Part shown: in pieces, positions 28,553-37,772 of the stretch
Layout of the letters: each line of letters opens with the position of its first letter
How positions within the stretch are numbered: the stretch's first letter is position 1
Assembly: GCF_029589055.1 (NCBI RefSeq)
Contig: NZ_JARQZP010000003.1
Coordinates: forward strand, 1,178,001 to 1,242,000
Source: Vibrio hannami
GTDB lineage: Bacteria > Pseudomonadota > Gammaproteobacteria > Enterobacterales > Vibrionaceae
DNA length: 64,000 bases
Reading direction: 5' to 3'
The notes under the pieces: model-generated
The model's input: only the letters and a program-made list of their open reading frames with translations
Databases searched by the model: none
Told to the model about the DNA's origin: nothing
Position numbers and translations under genes: made by a program

Positions 28553-29527
28553 ATGACTCGATTAAAGTCCCTGATCACTGCAACAGCATCCTCTCTGCTT
28601 CTTGGCGCTTCATTTTCTGCTAGCGCAGCGGACACTTTTGTGACAATAGGTACTGGTGGTGTAACAGGTGTTTACTACCCTACAGGTGGTGCTATCTGCC
28701 GTCTGGTAAACAAATCGAAAAAAGAACACGGTATTCGCTGTTCTGTAGAGAGTACTGGTGGCTCTATCTACAATATCAACACAATTCGTGCAGGTGAACT
28801 TGATCTGGGTATCGCTCAGTCTGACTGGCAGTACCATGCATACAACGGAACAAGTAAGTTTGAAGATGCAGGTGCTTACAAAGATCTTCGCGCGGTATTC
28901 TCTGTTCACCCAGAACCGTTCACTGTTGTTGCTCGCAAAGACTCTGGCATCAAAACGTTTGATGACCTAAAAGGCAAGCGTGTAAACATCGGTAACCCAG
29001 GTTCTGGTCAGCGCGGTACTATGGAAGTACTAATGGAGCGTTACGGCTGGACTAGAGATGACTTCAAACTTGTTTCTGAGCTGAAAGCATCTGAGCAGTC
29101 TAAAGCACTTTGTGATAACAAAATTGACGCAATGGTTTACGTTGTTGGCCACCCAAGTGGTGCAATCAAAGAAGCGACTACTTCTTGTGATAGCGTAATC
29201 GTTACTGTGGCAGGTGAAAAAGTCGATAGTCTAATCTCTGATACTAGCTACTACCGTACTGCGACTGTACCAGGTGGCATGTATGCTGGTAACCCAGAAG
29301 ACGCAGGCACATTTGGTGTAGGTGCAACATTTGTATCTTCTACCCAGGTGCCAGACGAAGTGGTGTACAACATCGTTAAGGCTGTATTCGAAAACTTCGA
29401 TACGTTCAAGAAGCTACACCCTGCATTTGCTAACCTGAAGAAAGAAGAGATGATCAAAGATGGTCTATCTGCTCCTCTTCACCCAGGTGCAGCAAAATAC
29501 TACAAAGAAGCAGGTCTTCTTAAGTAA
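28553..29527 (+). CDS. TAXI-family TRAP transporter solute-binding protein
   Basis: A periplasmic binding protein for TRAP transport, probably of an organic acid or amino acid. The 324 residues start at the ATG at 28553 with AAAGGAA seven bases before it; signal peptide [20 protein letters not shown] with cleavage near SASA-ADT. The mature start [24 protein letters not shown] is the TAXI hallmark, followed by CSVESTGGS and [12 protein letters not shown]. No fused QM membrane subunit gene is adjacent, so the permease must lie elsewhere. A strong terminator follows. Confidence 0.92.
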   Translation: MTRLKSLITATASSLLLGASFSASAADTFVTIGTGGVTGVYYPTGGAICRLVNKSKKEHGIRCSVESTGGSIYNINTIRAGELDLGIAQSDWQYHAYNGTSKFEDAGAYKDLRAVFSVHPEPFTVVARKDSGIKTFDDLKGKRVNIGNPGSGQRGTMEVLMERYGWTRDDFKLVSELKASEQSKALCDNKIDAMVYVVGHPSGAIKEATTSCDSVIVTVAGEKVDSLISDTSYYRTATVPGGMYAGNPEDAGTFGVGATFVSSTQVPDEVVYNIVKAVFENFDTFKKLHPAFANLKKEEMIKDGLSAPLHPGAAKYYKEAGLLK

Positions 29528-29552
29528 GCCACTTATCTGAACTTCAGAAACA

Positions 29553-29578
29553 AAACACCCGGCATTTGCCGGGTGTTT
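29553..29578. terminator. Bidirectional terminator after the TAXI gene
   Basis: AAACACCCGGC / GCCGGGTGTTT, a perfect 11-bp stem with a 4-nt loop and TTTC-ATTTTT after it. It serves the TAXI gene and the converging lipoprotein gene, whose stop is at 29584. Confidence 0.92.
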
Positions 29579-29583
29579 CATTT

Positions 29584-30507
29584 TTAATCTAATTCGACTT
29601 TTACAAGCGGGGCTGGAATTCGCTCTGAAGTGATATAGATCGACTTTCCATCGTTACTAAATGCAACAGCTTCGGCCTGTTTCATGTTGGGCATGTTCAG
29701 GAGCTTAGGCTCTGAAGACAGCGTCTCCAACCAGCTATTATCATCCTTTTGATAAAGATAAACGCCGGTATAAGTAAGTACAACCGCCTGCTTCCCGTCC
29801 TGAGAGATATCCATAGCAGTTGGCATCGCGCCGTAACCAACTAAGCTAAGAATATTAAAGAAGTCTGGGTTAGAGTCAGGGAAAGCTGGCACCTCTCCCA
29901 GAAATTTCGCCTCTGCCATCCCATTATGTTTTATCGGTAGTTGATAAAGGCGGGGTTGTTCTTCTCGTTTGCTAAGAAGCAAGACTTGCTGATTAATGGG
30001 GTCTATAGCAACAGACTCACAGTCGCGCACACCATCTTCATACTGAAAATTCACTGTCCACTCAGGTTTAACTGTCAGTACTTGGTTCGTATTGGATAAT
30101 ACGGGTTCAGCAATAAAATGTAGCTGATAATCTTCACGCTCAGCATAGTTGTCACCCACATCCGCGATGACGATATATGAACGCCCCTTAAACTCAAAGG
30201 TTGCTATATCTTCCCAATCATTGTTCTCAACACCATAAATCTTTATCGTAGCAAGATAGTCCCCATTACTATTGATGGCATAAAGCTCAGGTAAAGAAAA
30301 ACTATCATTATGTACCCAAATAACATCTTCGTTAGTTCGGGACACGGCCATGCCGCTTGTTTCTCCTAGCCTCTTATCTGTGAGATATCCTTCCTGATAG
30401 TGCTCATCAGCCAACTCCTGACCACTTTTGAAGGCGCAAGAAGATAACCAACCGAGCAATAAAATCGCGGCAAAAATTCTAAGTGATAACTTTCTTGCTT
30501 TAGACAT
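29584..30507 (-). CDS. Lipoprotein with beta-propeller-like domain
   Basis: 307 residues with a lipoprotein signal (AAILLLGWLSSC, lipobox Cys about residue 24). The mature part has repeated short strands with W, D and N-rich turns: RLGETSGMAVSRTNED, WVHNDSF, ENNDWEDIATFEFKG, VIADVGDNYAERED, CESVAIDP, and a final MKQAEAVAFSNDGKSIYITSER. This resembles propeller-like proteins related to phytase-like or SdiA-regulated domains, but no function is certain. It lies 10 bp after the Nudix gene and is probably co-transcribed with it. Confidence 0.7.
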   Translation of the reverse strand: MSKARKLSLRIFAAILLLGWLSSCAFKSGQELADEHYQEGYLTDKRLGETSGMAVSRTNEDVIWVHNDSFSLPELYAINSNGDYLATIKIYGVENNDWEDIATFEFKGRSYIVIADVGDNYAEREDYQLHFIAEPVLSNTNQVLTVKPEWTVNFQYEDGVRDCESVAIDPINQQVLLLSKREEQPRLYQLPIKHNGMAEAKFLGEVPAFPDSNPDFFNILSLVGYGAMPTAMDISQDGKQAVVLTYTGVYLYQKDDNSWLETLSSEPKLLNMPNMKQAEAVAFSNDGKSIYITSERIPAPLVKVELD

Positions 30508-30517
30508 AGCTTGATTC

Positions 30518-31036
30518 CTACAACATTTCCTTCGCTATCAAATGCAGCAAGAAGGTTTCACGCTCAATACTCATGCCTTTTTTAGGGCTGTTAGCAATAG
30601 TTTCTTCATTGTGAGCAATTGCATCATGAATATTAACCCACAAAGGTTTCATACCATTTTTGACTTCGTAATCTTCATAAGAAGTTTCACCAAGCTCTCT
30701 GTCAATCTTACAGGTATAACAGTAAGACAGCATGTGCATTATGTCCGCATCGTCTTTGTACCATGGGCGGAATTCTTCGTAGATACCGTAAGGCTTAATA
30801 TTGTGAATATTCTGAGCACCGGTTTCTTCCTCGAGCTCGCGTACCATTCCCGCAATCACGTCTTCACCGTCATCCAGACCACCACCAGGAATTGAGTAAT
30901 CATGATAACGCTCGGTATATAGAAGCAAAATGTTTTCGCCATCCAGAACAATTGCTCTGGCTGCGTTTCTCTTGATAATTTTTTTATCGTCAAGATGCTC
31001 GATATCCGGATGGATAGTGGTTTTCAGGTGTCTCAT
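30518..31036 (-). CDS. Nudix hydrolase
   Basis: 172 residues. The Nudix box is seen as GGGLDDGEDVIAGMVRELEE followed by ETGA, matching Gx5Ex7REUxEExGU with all catalytic Glu residues. It is preceded by AARAIVLDGENILLLYTER. Family members cleave nucleoside diphosphates linked to X; the substrate here cannot be told. It stands at the head of a small minus-strand unit with the lipoprotein gene. Confidence 0.88.
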   Translation of the reverse strand: MRHLKTTIHPDIEHLDDKKIIKRNAARAIVLDGENILLLYTERYHDYSIPGGGLDDGEDVIAGMVRELEEETGAQNIHNIKPYGIYEEFRPWYKDDADIMHMLSYCYTCKIDRELGETSYEDYEVKNGMKPLWVNIHDAIAHNEETIANSPKKGMSIERETFLLHLIAKEML

Positions 31037-31217
31037 AACAGGTGTCTCTGGCAGGGTCGCTTATAACAAAAAACCGACGAATAGTATCACGTGAGTATGA
31101 ATGACAATAAATTTTTCTAAAAAACAGGAAAAACATGACGTTACCAAAACAGTTTTTAAGAATTATCTCCTACACTTATTTCATCAGCGCAAGAATCCAT
31201 CCTTCAGGAGAAAAGAG

Positions 31218-31478
31218 ATGATCAAAAAAACAGTGTTAGTTGGAATGAGTTCAGTGGCTATTTTGGCTGGTTGTGCAGGAACTGAACCTGATGAATACGA
31301 CGTTGAAAGCTACGAGCCAATCTCGAATAAGGCGGAAGTATACTGCGTGCAGCGAGGTGGAGAGCTAGGTGCATTTACCGAGAACAACAAGCGCGTTAAG
31401 TACTGTATATTTTCCGAGGATGATAAAGTCGAAGTAAATGAGTACTACGAACATAGGCACGATCATCAGAAAAAATAA
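31218..31478 (+). CDS. Small DUF333-type lipoprotein
   Basis: 86 residues from the ATG at 31218, which follows AGGAG; a longer frame opening at 31101 lacks a ribosome site and is not used. The signal MIKKTVLVGMSSVAILAGCAG has a lipobox ILAGC. The mature region has two Cys residues in CVQRGGELGAF and YCIFSEDD, typical of DUF333 (C-x-n-GG ... YCxF). The tail is charged with several His residues (EHRHDHQKK), which could bind metal. Function unknown. Confidence 0.85.
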   Translation: MIKKTVLVGMSSVAILAGCAGTEPDEYDVESYEPISNKAEVYCVQRGGELGAFTENNKRVKYCIFSEDDKVEVNEYYEHRHDHQKK

Positions 31479-31493
31479 TATTCTGACAATCAG

Positions 31494-31520
31494 AAGCGCC
31501 ACTTCATACGAATGGCGCTT
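31494..31520. terminator. Terminator between the convergent DUF333 and GntR genes
   Basis: AAGCGCCA / TGGCGCTT with an 11-nt loop, followed by TTATT. It ends the plus-strand lipoprotein gene and may also act on the minus-strand GntR gene, which stops at 31524. Confidence 0.75.
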
Positions 31521-31523
31521 TTA

Positions 31524-32225
31524 TTAAAACATTTCGGCAATTGATTCGATACAGACTGCATCATGACGCCAGTACTCAAGAGCACAGTCAATTAGTGCTC
31601 CATCCTGATTGTAATTCAACTTCTCTACCAACAATGCGGGAGTTCCGGAAGTGGCATGCAGTGCTTGTGCAATATCACCAAGCAGAGATGTCATACTCAC
31701 TTTGTAGTGTGTTCTGTGATATGTCACGCCAAAATGCTCTCGAAAAATATCCGTTAGAGATGCGTCGAAATCAAACTTTAGCAATCCCGGAAATGGCGTC
31801 TGCTTGATATAACTTCGAACGTATACCACTGGCCGCTCTTCCAAATAACGAACTCGCTCGACACAATACACATCTGTAAACGGTGGTAAACCAAGCAGGC
31901 TAGCCGCTTCTTTTGTAGCCAGTATACTCTTAGCAACTACCGATTTCGTTTTAGGCCTACGTTCTTGAGCCAGGGCTAGACTGTTAAAGTTGAGTATTCG
32001 AGTTGGATCGTACTTTAAAGGCTCAGGAGAGATAAACCAGCCTCTTCTGTCTTCTCGAAAGATCTTTCCCTCAATTTCAAGAACAGACAGCGCCTCACGA
32101 AGCGTTACTCTTGTGGTATCAAACATTTCTGCCAGCTTTCTTTCTGCCGGTAGCTTCTGATGTGGTGACAATAAGCCCGATTCAATTTGCTCAGTAATAG
32201 CATCTTTAATCTTTACGTACTGCAC
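31524..32225 (-). CDS. GntR-family regulator with UTRA domain, PhnR-like
   Basis: 233 residues from the GTG at 32223-32225, which follows GAAGGG at six bases; a TTG six codons upstream is less likely. The N-terminal winged helix reads LPAERKLAEMFDTTRVTLRE and continues ALSVLEIEGKIFREDRRGWF. The UTRA effector domain spans about residues 85-230. The DRRGWFISPEPLKYDPTRI segment resembles PhnR-type regulators of phosphonate use, but no phosphonate genes are nearby, so the effector is unknown. Its 5' end faces the chemoreceptor gene about 300 bp away. Confidence 0.82.
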   Translation of the reverse strand: MQYVKIKDAITEQIESGLLSPHQKLPAERKLAEMFDTTRVTLREALSVLEIEGKIFREDRRGWFISPEPLKYDPTRILNFNSLALAQERRPKTKSVVAKSILATKEAASLLGLPPFTDVYCVERVRYLEERPVVYVRSYIKQTPFPGLLKFDFDASLTDIFREHFGVTYHRTHYKVSMTSLLGDIAQALHATSGTPALLVEKLNYNQDGALIDCALEYWRHDAVCIESIAEMF

Positions 32226-32226
32226 G

Positions 32227-32526
32227 ATTAACCCTTCACACAAAAAAAGTCAGGCTTCAGAGCGTACAATATCAGTTCCCACATCTCAACCTGGTATAGT
32301 CCAGGTAGCGCTATACACCTTCCTATTTCGGCTTTATTGCAGCAGAAACTGAACTTTTACAGTGTAAACAGCAATATATTCCCCTCAATTATATTAAATT
32401 GAAAATCACATAATCTGAGCTATATATTTATATTAGCCAACAAATATTTAATATCCGGGCATTAATATAAACTCCATAACAGCCTGGGTAATGGCAAACG
32501 TCATTTGGTATAGGGAGTACTAATAA
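32227..32526. other. Non-coding gap between the GntR gene and the chemoreceptor
   Basis: About 300 bp, AT-rich, between divergent genes. It must contain both promoters. No strong palindrome or known box was recognised. Confidence 0.4.
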
Positions 32527-34413
32527 ATGGATAAGTTTAAACTGCAGATCGTCGGGACTCTGAGCTCGATAATTATTGCTATTGTTACCGTTCTGGTTTA
32601 CTTAAGCTACAACAGTTTCAAGTCTGAAAGCGTGAGCTTAACAAAGTTGTTATTAAAAGAAAAAAGCCATGCTATCGAAATCGAACTTGCTGAAAAGTTT
32701 AATAGTTACAAAAGGATATTATCCTCTGTAAAACTTTCAGAAGAAGATTTCGAAAATAGCAGCCTCTCATTTCATGCCATATCTCAACTCAATTCTATCT
32801 CTGACATTCAAAAAGATGTTAGCGATGGGAATTATATATTTAGAAAAAATGGCGACATATTCGATAACGCAGGTAACAAGCTTAATATAAACGTTAAAAA
32901 GCTTAATCGTTCCTATCACGATGCGCTGTTTAATAAAGGCGCTTCTTTCTATGTAACGACACCTTACAACTCTGCAGCGACAGGCGAACAAATTATTAGT
33001 GTTGCTTACAAAGTCAGTTCAGACAGTGCCGTGTTATCAGCAATTAATGTTGACGCTGTATTGGGTTCTCTAAGCAATCAGTCTGATATGTTTTTGTTCT
33101 CACATGACGGAACATTGCTCTCGACGCCTTATAAAGAGCTGATAGGTGAGAATATATTCGACCACAGGCCAATGTATAGGCAGTTCAGCTCAAAGCAACC
33201 CGAACTGACATATACAGCAAAACCAGAACCCAATGGTGATAACGTTGATTTCACCGCATTCTGGGGGCGCCTGGATATAAACGGTTGGCAGTATGTTGTT
33301 TTTGCCCGCAATTCGGTTATTGAGCAACATGCCAACTCCCAACTTTCTTCCTCATTGATTATCGGTGTAGTTAGTCTTGGCATAGCGATTGTGATTTTGC
33401 TACTTACCATCAACAAGTTGGTACTAAAGCCAGTTGGTGGCGCACCAGAAGATATTGCTCAGCTAATGGAAAAAATGGCGACAGGTGATCTGACTCAATA
33501 CTTAGCAGCGACTGGTAAAGATACTGGTATCTATCTTTCCTTGATCAACCTGTCAAATGAACTCAGTAGGTTAATCAAATCATCCCATCAGATTTCCGAC
33601 AACGTTTCCTCGGCTTCTCAGGAATTAAATGCGGTGATGAACGATACATTAGGTCATGCAGAGACAGAGCTAACCCAGGTTGAACAGATTTCCACAGCAA
33701 TCACCCAGCTTTCCTCAACGTCGTTAGAAGTAAGTGACAAAGCTGTGATGGCTGAAGAGGAAACCAGAAAAGCGATGGACAATGTCAGCAACGGTAAGCT
33801 CACGCTGGAAAAGAACGTTATTCTTACAGACAAGATCAATACATCTTTCACCGAAACAGCAAATATCGTTGAAGAGCTCAGAGAGTATGCAGTTGAGATT
33901 GGAGCAGTAACAGAGATGATCAACAGTATATCGGAGCAGACCAATTTATTGGCATTAAACGCCGCTATAGAAGCCGCGCGAGCAGGCGAAGCCGGGAGAG
34001 GGTTTGCTGTTGTCGCTGACGAAGTACGAGAGTTAGCCTCGAAGACACAATCTTCCACTGTGAGTATTCAGGAGATCATCAGTAAACTTCAAAGCCAGTC
34101 TGAAAAAGCCAATGAGAACATGGGACAAAATGTCGATCTGATTTCAGAATCCGTATCGCTTGTGGAAGGAATAAAAGCGTCCTTTGAAGATATCTCAACT
34201 GCAGTCCACTCCATCTCTGATATTAACGCTATTGTCGCTACTGCATCACAACAGCAGCAAGCGGTCACAGAAGATATCTCAAAGAACGCGACACAAGCCT
34301 TTGATATGGTTCATCAGAACGTATCTGCTGCGAATCAAACCCTTCAGGCCTCGTCTGAGCTCTCACAGTTAGCCGAAACACAGCACAACGAGCTAGCGTT
34401 TTTTAAAGTTTGA
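32527..34413 (+). CDS. Methyl-accepting chemotaxis protein with periplasmic Cache domain
   Basis: A 628-residue transmembrane chemoreceptor. One membrane helix at about residues 9-27 and a second at about 276-294 ([20 protein letters not shown]) frame a roughly 245-residue periplasmic double-Cache-like domain ([31 protein letters not shown]). HAMP follows, then a long coiled-coil signalling domain with the conserved tip [20 protein letters not shown] continuing to [15 protein letters not shown]. No C-terminal pentapeptide for CheR is present. Ligand unknown; double-Cache receptors usually bind small organic ligands directly. Confidence 0.95.
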   Translation: MDKFKLQIVGTLSSIIIAIVTVLVYLSYNSFKSESVSLTKLLLKEKSHAIEIELAEKFNSYKRILSSVKLSEEDFENSSLSFHAISQLNSISDIQKDVSDGNYIFRKNGDIFDNAGNKLNINVKKLNRSYHDALFNKGASFYVTTPYNSAATGEQIISVAYKVSSDSAVLSAINVDAVLGSLSNQSDMFLFSHDGTLLSTPYKELIGENIFDHRPMYRQFSSKQPELTYTAKPEPNGDNVDFTAFWGRLDINGWQYVVFARNSVIEQHANSQLSSSLIIGVVSLGIAIVILLLTINKLVLKPVGGAPEDIAQLMEKMATGDLTQYLAATGKDTGIYLSLINLSNELSRLIKSSHQISDNVSSASQELNAVMNDTLGHAETELTQVEQISTAITQLSSTSLEVSDKAVMAEEETRKAMDNVSNGKLTLEKNVILTDKINTSFTETANIVEELREYAVEIGAVTEMINSISEQTNLLALNAAIEAARAGEAGRGFAVVADEVRELASKTQSSTVSIQEIISKLQSQSEKANENMGQNVDLISESVSLVEGIKASFEDISTAVHSISDINAIVATASQQQQAVTEDISKNATQAFDMVHQNVSAANQTLQASSELSQLAETQHNELAFFKV

Positions 34414-34421
34414 TTCTACGA

Positions 34422-34450
34422 GACTCAAGGAGGACAACACTCCTTGAGTC
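34422..34450 (+). terminator. Hairpin after the chemoreceptor gene
   Basis: Perfect 11-bp stem GACTCAAGGAG / CTCCTTGAGTC with a 7-nt loop, 8 bp after the stop. It is followed by AAAATT rather than T, so termination strength is uncertain. Confidence 0.55.
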
Positions 34451-34540
34451 AAAATTCTCCGTTTACACCCAAAGTCTGACTTTTCAAATGTTAATAAATT
34501 GTTTATTTTAACTGGTACGACCATTAGAACGGATTTTAAT

Positions 34541-35353
34541 ATGTCAGACCATGCTCGCGTCACCTGCAATATCGATGATAACAACATTGCGACCATATGC
34601 CTTAATCGCGCCGATAAACTTAATGCTATTGATATGCCGATGTTTCAGGCAGTAAACAAAACCATCACTGAACTCAAGAAAAACAAAAATATTCAGGCCG
34701 TTATCGTTAAAGGGAACGGTACAGATTTCTGTTCTGGCCTGGATGTAAAATCTCTATTGAACGATAGAACGGGAGCGATGAAGTTACTTTTTAAATGGTG
34801 GCCTACCCTGCCCAATGATGCACAACGATTTTCGGTGGGATGGCGTGATATCCCTTGCCCGGTTATTTTTGCAATTCATGGTCGGTGTTGGGGAGGCGGT
34901 TTGCAGCTCGCCAGTGGTGGTGATTTTCGTATCGCCAGCCCGGATGCCAGCTTTTCTATTATGGAAGCGAGATGGGGGCTGATTCCCGATATGGGCGGCG
35001 CATTAGCGTTTCGTGAATTGATGCGTCAGGATCATACTCTTGAAATGGCGATGACAGCCAAAGAAATAGATACAAAAAAAGCAAAGGAGTATGGGTTGGT
35101 AAGTAAAATCTCTGATGAACCTTATGAAGAAGCCTATAAGCTGGCCCTGGAACTGGTCAATCGATCTCCAGACGTACTCGCTGCAACTAAGAAGCTCTAT
35201 CATAAAACCTGGTGGTCTAGCCCCGGGATGGCACTATGGCTGGAAACCTGGTACCAGATAAAGGTGCTTATAGGGAAAAATCGAGTCATTGCAGCCAAAA
35301 GAGAACGTGAAACAGAAAACAAACGTCCTTACCTGCCGAGGCAGTTCCGATAA
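34541..35353 (+). CDS. Enoyl-CoA hydratase/isomerase (crotonase) family protein
   Basis: 270 residues from the ATG at 34541 (MSDHARVTCNIDDNNIATIC); a longer TTG start is possible but lacks a site. The crotonase fold is clear: NRADKLNAIDMPMFQ, the oxyanion-hole stretch GNGTDFCSGLDVKSL, and AIHGRCWGGGLQLASGGDFR. The Glu of hydratases near GGG is replaced (GLQLAS) while E occurs in SIMEARWGLIPDMGG, so isomerase or another crotonase activity is as likely as hydration. Stands alone; no other fatty-acid genes are near. Confidence 0.88.
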   Translation: MSDHARVTCNIDDNNIATICLNRADKLNAIDMPMFQAVNKTITELKKNKNIQAVIVKGNGTDFCSGLDVKSLLNDRTGAMKLLFKWWPTLPNDAQRFSVGWRDIPCPVIFAIHGRCWGGGLQLASGGDFRIASPDASFSIMEARWGLIPDMGGALAFRELMRQDHTLEMAMTAKEIDTKKAKEYGLVSKISDEPYEEAYKLALELVNRSPDVLAATKKLYHKTWWSSPGMALWLETWYQIKVLIGKNRVIAAKRERETENKRPYLPRQFR

Positions 35354-35431
35354 CCTGATTGATGTTCTCAGTGGCTGGTGCTTTGACCAGCCATGATTAC
35401 GACCAAATCCCCACCGACTAGGTTTATGATA

Positions 35432-35468
35432 TGTAAAGAAATGTAAATCAACTTAAAGCTCTGTAAAG
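35432..35468. repeat. Four 10-bp-phased TGTAAAG repeats upstream of the ferric-reductase-like gene
   Basis: TGTAAAG (35432), TGTAAAT (35442), CTTAAAG (35452) and TGTAAAG (35462) recur at exactly 10-bp steps, ending 72 bp before the gene. Helix-phased direct repeats are typical sites of OmpR/PhoB-type response regulators. The same motif in the opposite orientation precedes the EF-hand gene. Confidence 0.75.
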
Positions 35469-35539
35469 TTACTTTATTCCTTCCCGAGCAAACATATTAT
35501 TACTGCAAATACTTTTATTTTCCTTTATGAGCTACCGAT

Positions 35540-36856
35540 ATGTTTAGATTTACCGTTCTTCTGACACTCCTTTGGCTTCCCAGCCTACTTTTCAGCTGGG
35601 ACAAGATGGATAACTTCTTTGCGTGGCGCCACCAGCTAACTATGTATACTGGAATGCTAAGCCTGGGTTATATGGGCTTTGCAGTGTTATTGGCCGCAAG
35701 GTTTAGCTGGATTGAAGATAAGATTAAAGGCCTGGATAAAGGCTACAAACTCCACAAAAATCTTGGTATTGGCGCTACCGTATCGCTGTTTTTCCACTGG
35801 CTTATCGTTAAGAGCGCACATTGGTTAATTGACGGTGGTTATATTGCCAGACCAAACCGTGGCCCTCGCCCGGAATTAGAAGGCATTAACTGGCATGCTG
35901 TTGCTGAGCAGGTTGGCGATATTTCATTTAAGGTATTCCTTATCTTCGCCATATTCAGTCTTGTTCAGGCCATCAGTTACAAGAAGTTTAAATATACCCA
36001 TAAACTAGGCGGCATTCTGATGCTGGCTGGCGTATTTCACACTACTTTCCTTCTGGACTGGAACATTGGAACAATCCCTATGAATCTAGCTATCGCAGCA
36101 ATTTCAGTAGTGGGGGTATGGTGCTCTTGGCTTTCTCTATCCGGAAGCATTGGTAAAGTGAAAAAAGTTCGTGGGGAAGTAACATCGGTAAAACCTTTTT
36201 CGGTTAAAACCGGAACCAATACGGCCATTCGTTTTTCTATAAAACTGGAGTCAGGAATCAACTACAAGGAGGGACAATTTGCCTATCTGAATTTTCATGA
36301 TGGCGAAGCACCTCATCCATTTTCGATTCTCAACTACGACCCTGAACAACGATCTATCGATTTCGGAGTAAAAGATCTGGGTGATTACACCAATAAGCTG
36401 GTCAATACCCTTAAAGCAGGACAGAAAGTAACGATAGAAGGTGGATACGGCCGCTTCCAGATGTCTGAGTTTAGTGAGCAGGTTTGGGTTGGTGCAGGTA
36501 TTGGCATCGTACCTTTTGTTTCCCGATTGTACTGGCTGAAAAAACAGGCTGAGAAACAACAAGTATCGTTCGACAAAATACATCTATTTTATTGTGTAAA
36601 CTCGGCAAATGAAGCCTTTTTCCATAATGAAATCATTAGCCTGCTACAAAAACTGAACTTTATAGAACTGCATTTACTTGAAGCGGATAATGGGCAGTTA
36701 CTCGACGGAGAACAAATTATGGAAAAAGTAAAAGGAAAAGAGTTCGATGTCAGCTTCTGCGGTCCAGATGCTTTTGGCAAATCATTACAGTCTCAACTCG
36801 CTACTGCCGGTATCCCCGAGGAACGCTTCCACAAAGAAATTTTTAAAATGCGATAG
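35540..36856 (+). CDS. Ferric-reductase-like transmembrane flavoprotein
   Basis: 438 residues. The N-terminal half has about six membrane helices with His pairs suited to bind haem (HKNLGIGATVSLFFHWLIVKSAH, KLGGILMLAGVFHTTF). The C-terminal half is a ferredoxin-NADP reductase-type module: FAD motif HPFSI, then VKDLGDYTNKL, the nucleotide motif GAGIGIVPFVSRLYWL and the terminal FCGPDAFGKSL. Such proteins move electrons from NAD(P)H to a membrane or periplasmic acceptor, which may be ferric iron or a quinone; the acceptor is not known. Preceded by 10-bp-phased repeats shared with the next gene. Confidence 0.88.
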   Translation: MFRFTVLLTLLWLPSLLFSWDKMDNFFAWRHQLTMYTGMLSLGYMGFAVLLAARFSWIEDKIKGLDKGYKLHKNLGIGATVSLFFHWLIVKSAHWLIDGGYIARPNRGPRPELEGINWHAVAEQVGDISFKVFLIFAIFSLVQAISYKKFKYTHKLGGILMLAGVFHTTFLLDWNIGTIPMNLAIAAISVVGVWCSWLSLSGSIGKVKKVRGEVTSVKPFSVKTGTNTAIRFSIKLESGINYKEGQFAYLNFHDGEAPHPFSILNYDPEQRSIDFGVKDLGDYTNKLVNTLKAGQKVTIEGGYGRFQMSEFSEQVWVGAGIGIVPFVSRLYWLKKQAEKQQVSFDKIHLFYCVNSANEAFFHNEIISLLQKLNFIELHLLEADNGQLLDGEQIMEKVKGKEFDVSFCGPDAFGKSLQSQLATAGIPEERFHKEIFKMR

Positions 36857-36888
36857 CGGTTTACCATAGATTATTGTTCCCACATTTC

Positions 36889-36912
36889 GCGCCTCCATGA
36901 GGCGCTTTTTTT
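36889..36912 (+). terminator. Intrinsic terminator after the ferric-reductase-like gene
   Basis: GCGCCTC-cat-GAGGCGC followed by TTTTTTT. A textbook Rho-independent terminator, so the EF-hand gene needs its own promoter. Confidence 0.95.
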
Positions 36913-36926
36913 ATTCCTGAAAACAA

Positions 36927-36963
36927 CTTTACATTGCTTTACCTCGGTTTACGTTTACTTACG
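36927..36963. repeat. Four 10-bp-phased CTTTACA repeats upstream of the EF-hand gene
   Basis: CTTTACA (36927), CTTTACC (36937), GTTTACG (36947) and ACTTACG (36957), each exactly 10 bp apart, ending 48 bp before the gene. This is the reverse-complement orientation of the repeats at 35432-35468. The likely reader is an OmpR-type response regulator; which one is not known. Confidence 0.75.
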
Positions 36964-37010
36964 TACATTAGTTTATACTAATAATATCGAAGTCGGATGG
37001 GGACACGAGC

Positions 37011-37649
37011 ATGAAAACTACAAATACACTAATTGCATTAATCACAATCGCTATCGCTTCTGGTGCGGTTGCTGGAAACATGAACAAAGGACAAGGGCGC
37101 AACAACAATGCTATGCAGCCGCCTGCTTTTTCACAGTATGACCTGGATGGTGACGGCAAAGTAACTGAAGAAGAGTTCAACAAAGCGCGAACTGAGCGAA
37201 TTGCAGAACGTAGTGAAGAAGGTCGCCGCTTAAAAAATATTGGTGAAAACACCATGTTTACCACCATTGACGCAAACAGTGATGGCGTTATAACCACTGA
37301 AGAGTACACCGCTCACCAGAACAAAATGATGGCCGAAAAACGTTCTCAAAAATATGCTAACAAACAGAACGGTAAGAAAGGCGGAAAAAACACGGCTATG
37401 AAGAATAAGCAGAGACCAGCATTCGCTGATTTTGATACCAACGGTGACAGCAGTATCTCGCAGCAAGAATTCGATGCTTTTCGTGAAAGCCGCCAACAAG
37501 CAAGAGCAGCGGAAGGCATGCGCATGAAAAACGCAAATCGAGCATCCATGTTTGATCAACTGGACACCGATGGCGATGGCTACGTAAGCAAAGAGGAGTT
37601 TCTGGCGAAACGTAGCCCTGGGAACAATGGCAAGGGTAAGAAGTTTTAA
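37011..37649 (+). CDS. Secreted EF-hand calcium-binding protein
   Basis: 212 residues with a signal peptide (MKTTNTLIALITIAIASGAVAG). Four EF-hand loops are visible: DLDGDGKVTEEE (about 44-55), DANSDGVITTEE (about 87-98), DTNGDSSISQQE (about 142-153) and DTDGDGYVSKEE (about 184-195). Each keeps the Asp at 1, 3 or 5 and the Glu at 12. The stretches between are rich in Lys, Asn, Gly and Met. It is likely a periplasmic calcium sensor or buffer. It shares phased repeats with the preceding ferric-reductase-like gene, which suggests common control. Confidence 0.92.
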   Translation: MKTTNTLIALITIAIASGAVAGNMNKGQGRNNNAMQPPAFSQYDLDGDGKVTEEEFNKARTERIAERSEEGRRLKNIGENTMFTTIDANSDGVITTEEYTAHQNKMMAEKRSQKYANKQNGKKGGKNTAMKNKQRPAFADFDTNGDSSISQQEFDAFRESRQQARAAEGMRMKNANRASMFDQLDTDGDGYVSKEEFLAKRSPGNNGKGKKF

Positions 37650-37665
37650 CTTTCACAAGTAACTA

Positions 37666-37693
37666 CATAAGACCTCAAACCTGAGGTCTTATG
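37666..37693. terminator. Hairpin after the EF-hand gene
   Basis: Perfect 12-bp stem CATAAGACCTCA / TGAGGTCTTATG with a 4-nt loop. It lacks a clear U run, so it may protect the 3' end or terminate weakly. Confidence 0.6.
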
Positions 37694-37772
37694 CATCACA
37701 ACGACAAAAAGTAACCTACTCTTTTATTAGCCATAAAAATATTCGTCTATTCAAGCAATTAAGGGATTAACA

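Noticed and set aside
34422..34450. Hairpin after the chemoreceptor read as a strong terminator
   Set aside because: No T run follows; listed as weak only.
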